8,867 nucleotides of DNA, taken from Candidatus Aenigmatarchaeota archaeon. GTDB taxonomy: Archaea; Aenigmatarchaeota; Aenigmatarchaeia; QMZP01. This document shows positions 5,966-8,867 of this stretch, piece after piece. The stretch is taken from positions 1-8,867 of the forward strand of contig DAOUYM010000031.1 in assembly GCA_030666115.1 (NCBI GenBank). The letters run 5' to 3'. The first letter of the stretch is position 1. Every line of letters starts with the position of its first letter. Below the pieces are notes generated by a model. It was given only the letters and a program-made list of their open reading frames with translations, did not search any database and was not told where the DNA came from. The position numbers and the translations under genes were made by a program.

Positions 5966-7767
5966 TGCTAAAATACTGGAGGATATGGCTGCTGATAATC
6001 GTGGTATTTGGAGCAGTCCTTGCGATTGGGTTAAAGGCTTATCCCTACGGAAGGAACGCAGTCGAGATCGTGTACTTCTCGGATGATTCCCCTGCCAGGG
6101 GCGTATTGGAACAGGGGATGTTTATAACAGCTGTTAACGGTAAACCGATAATGGGAATAGATGACTGGAATTCCGTCACTATGGGCATCTTAGGTGAGAT
6201 TACCCTGACCGCTAACGGGAAGGAATATAAACTGGTGGTTAATGATACCCTGGGTATAGACGTGGTGGATATTGAGAGAACCAACATAAACTTTGGTCTT
6301 GACCTGAGGGGAGGCACCAGGATACTACTGAAACCAAAGGATAATGCCACCAAGGAGATCATAGACCAGGTCATATCGACCATGCAGACTAGGGCGAACA
6401 TATACGGATTAAGGGAGATGAAATTCTACCCGATACGCTCTGCCAACGGGGAGTACTATGTCCAGGTCGAGGTTGCTGGCATAAAGAGGGACATAATTGA
6501 TGATCTGCTCTCGACAGAGGGAAACTTCGAGGCAAAGGTCACCAAGCCTGTTACTGTTAGTGACGGGAAGGGGAACATGCAGCTAGGAGACCAGAACTTC
6601 CCAGTCGAGCTACTCTATAACGATACCATAAAGATCAATGATGAGGAGATAAGCCCTGATGATACCTTCACCCTGAAGGGGATAGAGTTCCAGTACCTCA
6701 ACATGACCCAGAACAAGCTGATGTTCCTCGCGCTGACGTATGAGGGAGATGATATAGAGCTGGTATACTCTGATCCGCAGCACTCAGGTATAATGCCTAT
6801 AAAGGGCGGGTACAGATTCTACTTCGTTGTGCTGGTCTCGACAGAGGGCGCTCAGAGATTCTCTGATGTTACGTCTGGTGTTGATACTTACCTGGACCTG
6901 CAGAGTGGTGACAGGTACCTGGAGTCCCAGATACTCCTGTACCTGGACGGTGAACTGGTCTCTGACCTGAGGATATCAGAAAGCCTGGGAGGCGTTATTT
7001 ATCAATCCCCGCAGATAACAGGATCAAGGCCTGAACTGGAGGAAGCGACAGCAGAGAAGCTGAAGCTGCAGACCATCCTGAGGTCAGGAGCCATGCCAAC
7101 AGGACTTGAGACAGAATCAGTCGACATCATATCACCTGCCCTGGGAACAGAGTTCTTCAGATCAACACTCTACGCTGCGCTCTTCGCGGTTGTCGCGATA
7201 GTGATCATCGTGTTCGTGCGGTACAGAAGCTTCAGAGTGGCTATTCCCATGGTCTTCATAACCATTGCTGAGGTCGTTATAATACTTGGAATGTCAGCCA
7301 TAAACGACAGCATGATCTGGTTCGTGATACTGGTCATCAACTTCCTCCTGATAGCAATGGCCTGGTGGAAGAAGCATGAGATCGATATCTATGTCTGGGC
7401 TGGCGCGCTTCTGATACCCCTGCTGGGAATGGCCTCATGGACCATAGACCTGCCTGCGATAGGCGGTATCATAGCCGCGATAGGAACAGGAGTGGACCAT
7501 CAGATCATAATAGCAGACGAGACGCTTGCCGGGAAGAAGAAGGACGAGAAGGCGTACAGCCTCAAGAAGAAGATAAGGATGGCATTCTTCATAATATTCG
7601 GTGCAGCAGCCACCACCATAGCTGCAATGTTCCCGCTGATGTCGATAGGGATCGGGTTCGTGAGGGGCTTCGCAATCACAACCATCGTGGGTGTGCTGGT
7701 AGGAATCCTGATAACAAGGCCAGCCTACGCAAAGATAATCGAGATGACCACCAAGACCGGAGATTAG
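5965..7767 (+). CDS. secD: Protein-export membrane protein SecD (archaeal type) with added domains
   Basis: SecD is the partner of SecF in Sec-dependent export. In the 600-residue product TM1 is at about 5-24. FGLDLRGG at 110-117 is the classical SecD D1 motif. A large external P1 domain follows to about 370 and contains VEVAGI...TEGNFEAKV. LRSGAMPTGLE (from about 372) leads into the membrane domain. TM2 lies near 400-418 and TM3 near 424-446; the conserved DLPAIGGIIAAIGTGVDHQIIIADE segment is at 495-519, and two further helices run to about 590. Two parts look additional. Residues 43-92 resemble a PDZ fold (EQGMFITAVNGKPI) between TM1 and the D1 motif. Residues about 448-491 add two hydrophobic segments between TM3 and the GTGVDHQ helix. 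Start: the ATG overlaps the secF stop, with a GGGG-containing purine run about 10 bases upstream. The secD stop is two bases from the end of a convergent small ORF. Confidence 0.95.
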   Translation: MLKYWRIWLLIIVVFGAVLAIGLKAYPYGRNAVEIVYFSDDSPARGVLEQGMFITAVNGKPIMGIDDWNSVTMGILGEITLTANGKEYKLVVNDTLGIDVVDIERTNINFGLDLRGGTRILLKPKDNATKEIIDQVISTMQTRANIYGLREMKFYPIRSANGEYYVQVEVAGIKRDIIDDLLSTEGNFEAKVTKPVTVSDGKGNMQLGDQNFPVELLYNDTIKINDEEISPDDTFTLKGIEFQYLNMTQNKLMFLALTYEGDDIELVYSDPQHSGIMPIKGGYRFYFVVLVSTEGAQRFSDVTSGVDTYLDLQSGDRYLESQILLYLDGELVSDLRISESLGGVIYQSPQITGSRPELEEATAEKLKLQTILRSGAMPTGLETESVDIISPALGTEFFRSTLYAALFAVVAIVIIVFVRYRSFRVAIPMVFITIAEVVIILGMSAINDSMIWFVILVINFLLIAMAWWKKHEIDIYVWAGALLIPLLGMASWTIDLPAIGGIIAAIGTGVDHQIIIADETLAGKKKDEKAYSLKKKIRMAFFIIFGAAATTIAAMFPLMSIGIGFVRGFAITTIVGVLVGILITRPAYAKIIEMTTKTGD

Positions 7768-7769
7768 AA

Positions 7770-7946
7770 TCAGATATCTTTATCAGAAAAATAGTTCTGT
7801 ATCTTTCTCCATAACTTTCTGATACCTTTATATTTAATATCTTTTGTCTGGTATAGCATACTATCTCTTCTACCAATATTATCGTCACGTTCACCACAAG
7901 CTTCCTTCAGTTTAAGTGAATCTATAAGTTGGTCTTTGGTCAACAT
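7770..7946 (-). CDS. Candidate 58-residue small protein (hypothetical)
   Basis: The minus-strand frame runs from ATG 7946 to TGA 7770 and fills most of the otherwise gene-free interval between secD and the surface-protein gene. The product begins MLTKDQLIDSLKLKEACGER and ends WRKIQNYFSDKDI. It is soluble and mixed-charge, with one Cys, a predicted amphipathic N-terminal helix (QLIDSLKLKEA) and a basic helix (GIRKLWRKIQNYF). I do not recognise a family. Points in favour: the frame stays open through A/T-rich sequence, the stop lies just 2 bases past the convergent secD stop, and a TATA-like element centred about 28 bases upstream of the ATG would make it leaderless. Points against: short length, no Shine-Dalgarno sequence, base composition richer in A/T than its neighbours, and no recognised homologue. 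It lies 49 bases downstream of the surface-protein stop on the same strand. Confidence 0.5.
   Translation of the reverse strand: MLTKDQLIDSLKLKEACGERDDNIGRRDSMLYQTKDIKYKGIRKLWRKIQNYFSDKDI
7781..7824. repeat. 9-bp perfect inverted repeat downstream of secD
   Basis: TATCAGAAA (7781-7789) is the exact reverse complement of TTTCTGATA (7816-7824), with a 26-base spacer. A smaller nested pair, CAGAA (7784-7788) with TTCTG (7795-7799), could form a competing hairpin. It begins 14 bases after the secD stop, is followed by T-rich DNA, and overlaps the 3' end of the minus-strand small ORF. It could be a transcript-end structure for secD; archaeal termination mainly needs U-runs, so this is tentative. 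Confidence 0.4.
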
Positions 7947-7995
7947 GTTAAAATAATTAGGATATAAACTTTATATTTAGAGAATTTGTGATTGA
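7947..7995 (-). promoter_or_regulatory. TATA-like promoter for the 58-codon ORF
   Basis: On the minus strand this A/T-rich gap contains AAATATAAAG (about 7970-7979) and TTTATATCC (7960-7968). The first is centred roughly 28 bases from the ATG at 7946, the usual archaeal TATA-to-start distance for a leaderless mRNA. No gene on the plus strand uses it. The same A/T-rich stretch may also serve as the termination region of the upstream surface-protein gene. Confidence 0.4.
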
Positions 7996-8867
7996 TCATG
8001 CACCGAAGTAGTCTCTCATGTCCTTCTGCTTCTTTTTCCTCTTCAGTTTTTCCTTTAAGCTGCCGAACCCGCCCTTTATTTTCTGACCCTTACCTTTACT
8101 GTACTTGAAGTCTGATCTTACCTTCTGGTAGCCTTCCCTGTACGCGGGCTTGAATTCTGCTGGCCTATCGATTGGCTTGAGCTTCGGCTTCTTGCTCCTG
8201 CTGAATATCTTTCCTAGCTTGTCCATGAAGCCTTCCCTGACCACTGGTTTGTAAGCCGCCCCGTACCTTCTCTTCTTACCAGAAGGCATCAGCAGGTACA
8301 CAACGAACACAACCACTATTACTATTACGATGCCGATAACTATCCACAGCCACGCTCCTGAGAGGTCCAGTCCCATCGCGCCTCCCTGCTCTCCCTGCAG
8401 GTCATCTATCTGGGTTCTTATGCTGTTAAGTGTGGCGTTCATTAGTCCCAGTATGGAGTCTGCTGTGCCGTAATCCTCGTTGTTCAAAGCATTCTTTATC
8501 AGACCGAGATCATCATACGTACTGTTTATCAGTGTTTCTACCACGTCTATGTCAGTCTGGTTGATGAAACCTATTGCCTTGAGCCTGTCCAGCAACTCCT
8601 TTAGTTCATCTATGACTTTGGTGTAGTTGTTGTAGGTATTGTTTATGTTCTGCTTCTTCTCCTCTGTTGTCAGAACAATGACTGTTAATGGCTTGGTCTG
8701 GTACACTGTACTGTCCTCGTCTACGTAAGCCTTGACTGTTCCTGTATGGGTCCCGACAGTCGCTGTCTCAGGAGCAGATATGTTAATGGTGAACATTATT
8801 GCATTCCCTGGGTTCAGGGTCATGCTCTCAGGAAGAATGGTGATTTCCAGTCCTGTCAGGGAGACCA
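7996..8867 (-). CDS. Membrane-anchored surface protein, C-terminal part (5' end outside window)
   Basis: The frame is open to the right edge. A Met at 8821-8823 is internal, because the codons before it continue the same beta-rich domain (VSLTGLEITILPES). The visible order is: an Ig-like/CARDB-like beta domain (FTINISAPETATVGTHTGTV...LTVIVL), a helical region rich in Leu/Ile/Asp, one transmembrane helix (nucleotides about 8287-8355, WLWIVIGIVIVIVVVFVVYLL), and a 96-residue C-terminal tail very rich in Lys/Arg. Six N-x-S/T sequons lie on the N-terminal side of the helix and none in the tail, which contains no Asn at all. This fits a glycosylated outside domain and a cytoplasmic tail. The tail repeats a KPxxREGF/Y motif twice and ends KDMRDYFGA. 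Family knowledge: archaeal cell-surface proteins often have beta domains followed by a C-terminal anchor. The role is unknown; a Sec-exported, envelope-linked protein is inference. A signal peptide would be outside the window. Confidence 0.8.
   Translation of the reverse strand, partial: VSLTGLEITILPESMTLNPGNAIMFTINISAPETATVGTHTGTVKAYVDEDSTVYQTKPLTVIVLTTEEKKQNINNTYNNYTKVIDELKELLDRLKAIGFINQTDIDVVETLINSTYDDLGLIKNALNNEDYGTADSILGLMNATLNSIRTQIDDLQGEQGGAMGLDLSGAWLWIVIGIVIVIVVVFVVYLLMPSGKKRRYGAAYKPVVREGFMDKLGKIFSRSKKPKLKPIDRPAEFKPAYREGYQKVRSDFKYSKGKGQKIKGGFGSLKEKLKRKKKQKDMRDYFGA

Noticed and set aside
7437..7814. Plus-strand ORF rich in Arg, Asp and His within secD
   Set aside because: It is an out-of-frame shadow of the conserved SecD membrane region and has no protein-like order.
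7676..7897. Minus-strand 73-codon ORF overlapping the secD 3' end
   Set aside because: It runs well into secD antisense, and its N-terminal half is an alternative frame of the better-supported 58-codon ORF, which avoids secD.

Overview
The window looks like a compact archaeal genome segment, from a euryarchaeal or DPANN-type lineage. It carries a split secF-secD pair with archaeal-type motifs and a geranylgeranyl-reductase-like flavoprotein, the enzyme family that saturates archaeal isoprenoid lipids. Arg and Ile codons are rich in AGG/AGA/ATA, and at least two starts look leaderless, with an A/T-rich TATA-like element about 27 bases upstream. SecD/SecF are generally lacking from Crenarchaeota, which argues against that group. 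A precise taxonomic call cannot be made from this sequence alone.

Layout. (1) 3-3821, plus strand: a very large coiled-coil protein (at least 1272 residues, no Cys or Trp) built from several families of internal repeats, with a short Pro-rich tail. Its start may lie outside the window. (2) 3870-4976, minus strand, convergent with (1) across 48 bases: an FAD-dependent geranylgeranyl-reductase-like protein. (3) 4977-5044: a shared divergent promoter region. (4) 5045-5965 and 5965-7767, plus strand: secF and secD, overlapping by one base (TGATG) and probably translationally coupled. (5) 7770-7946, minus strand: a 58-codon ORF packed two bases beyond the secD stop, with its own TATA-like element. 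It is a candidate small gene. (6) 7996 to the right edge, minus strand: the C-terminal part of a surface protein with an Ig-like/beta domain, a helical stalk, one membrane anchor and a strongly basic cytoplasmic tail.

How the parts relate. Items 2, 4 and 6 share an envelope theme: lipid maturation, protein export and a probable Sec substrate. This is context, not proof of a pathway. The most unusual material is the repeat-built coiled-coil protein, two apparent additions in SecD (a PDZ-like domain after TM1 and an extra two-helix membrane hairpin before the conserved GTGVDHQ segment), and the small ORF after secD. No mobile element, CRISPR array, tRNA or rRNA was seen.
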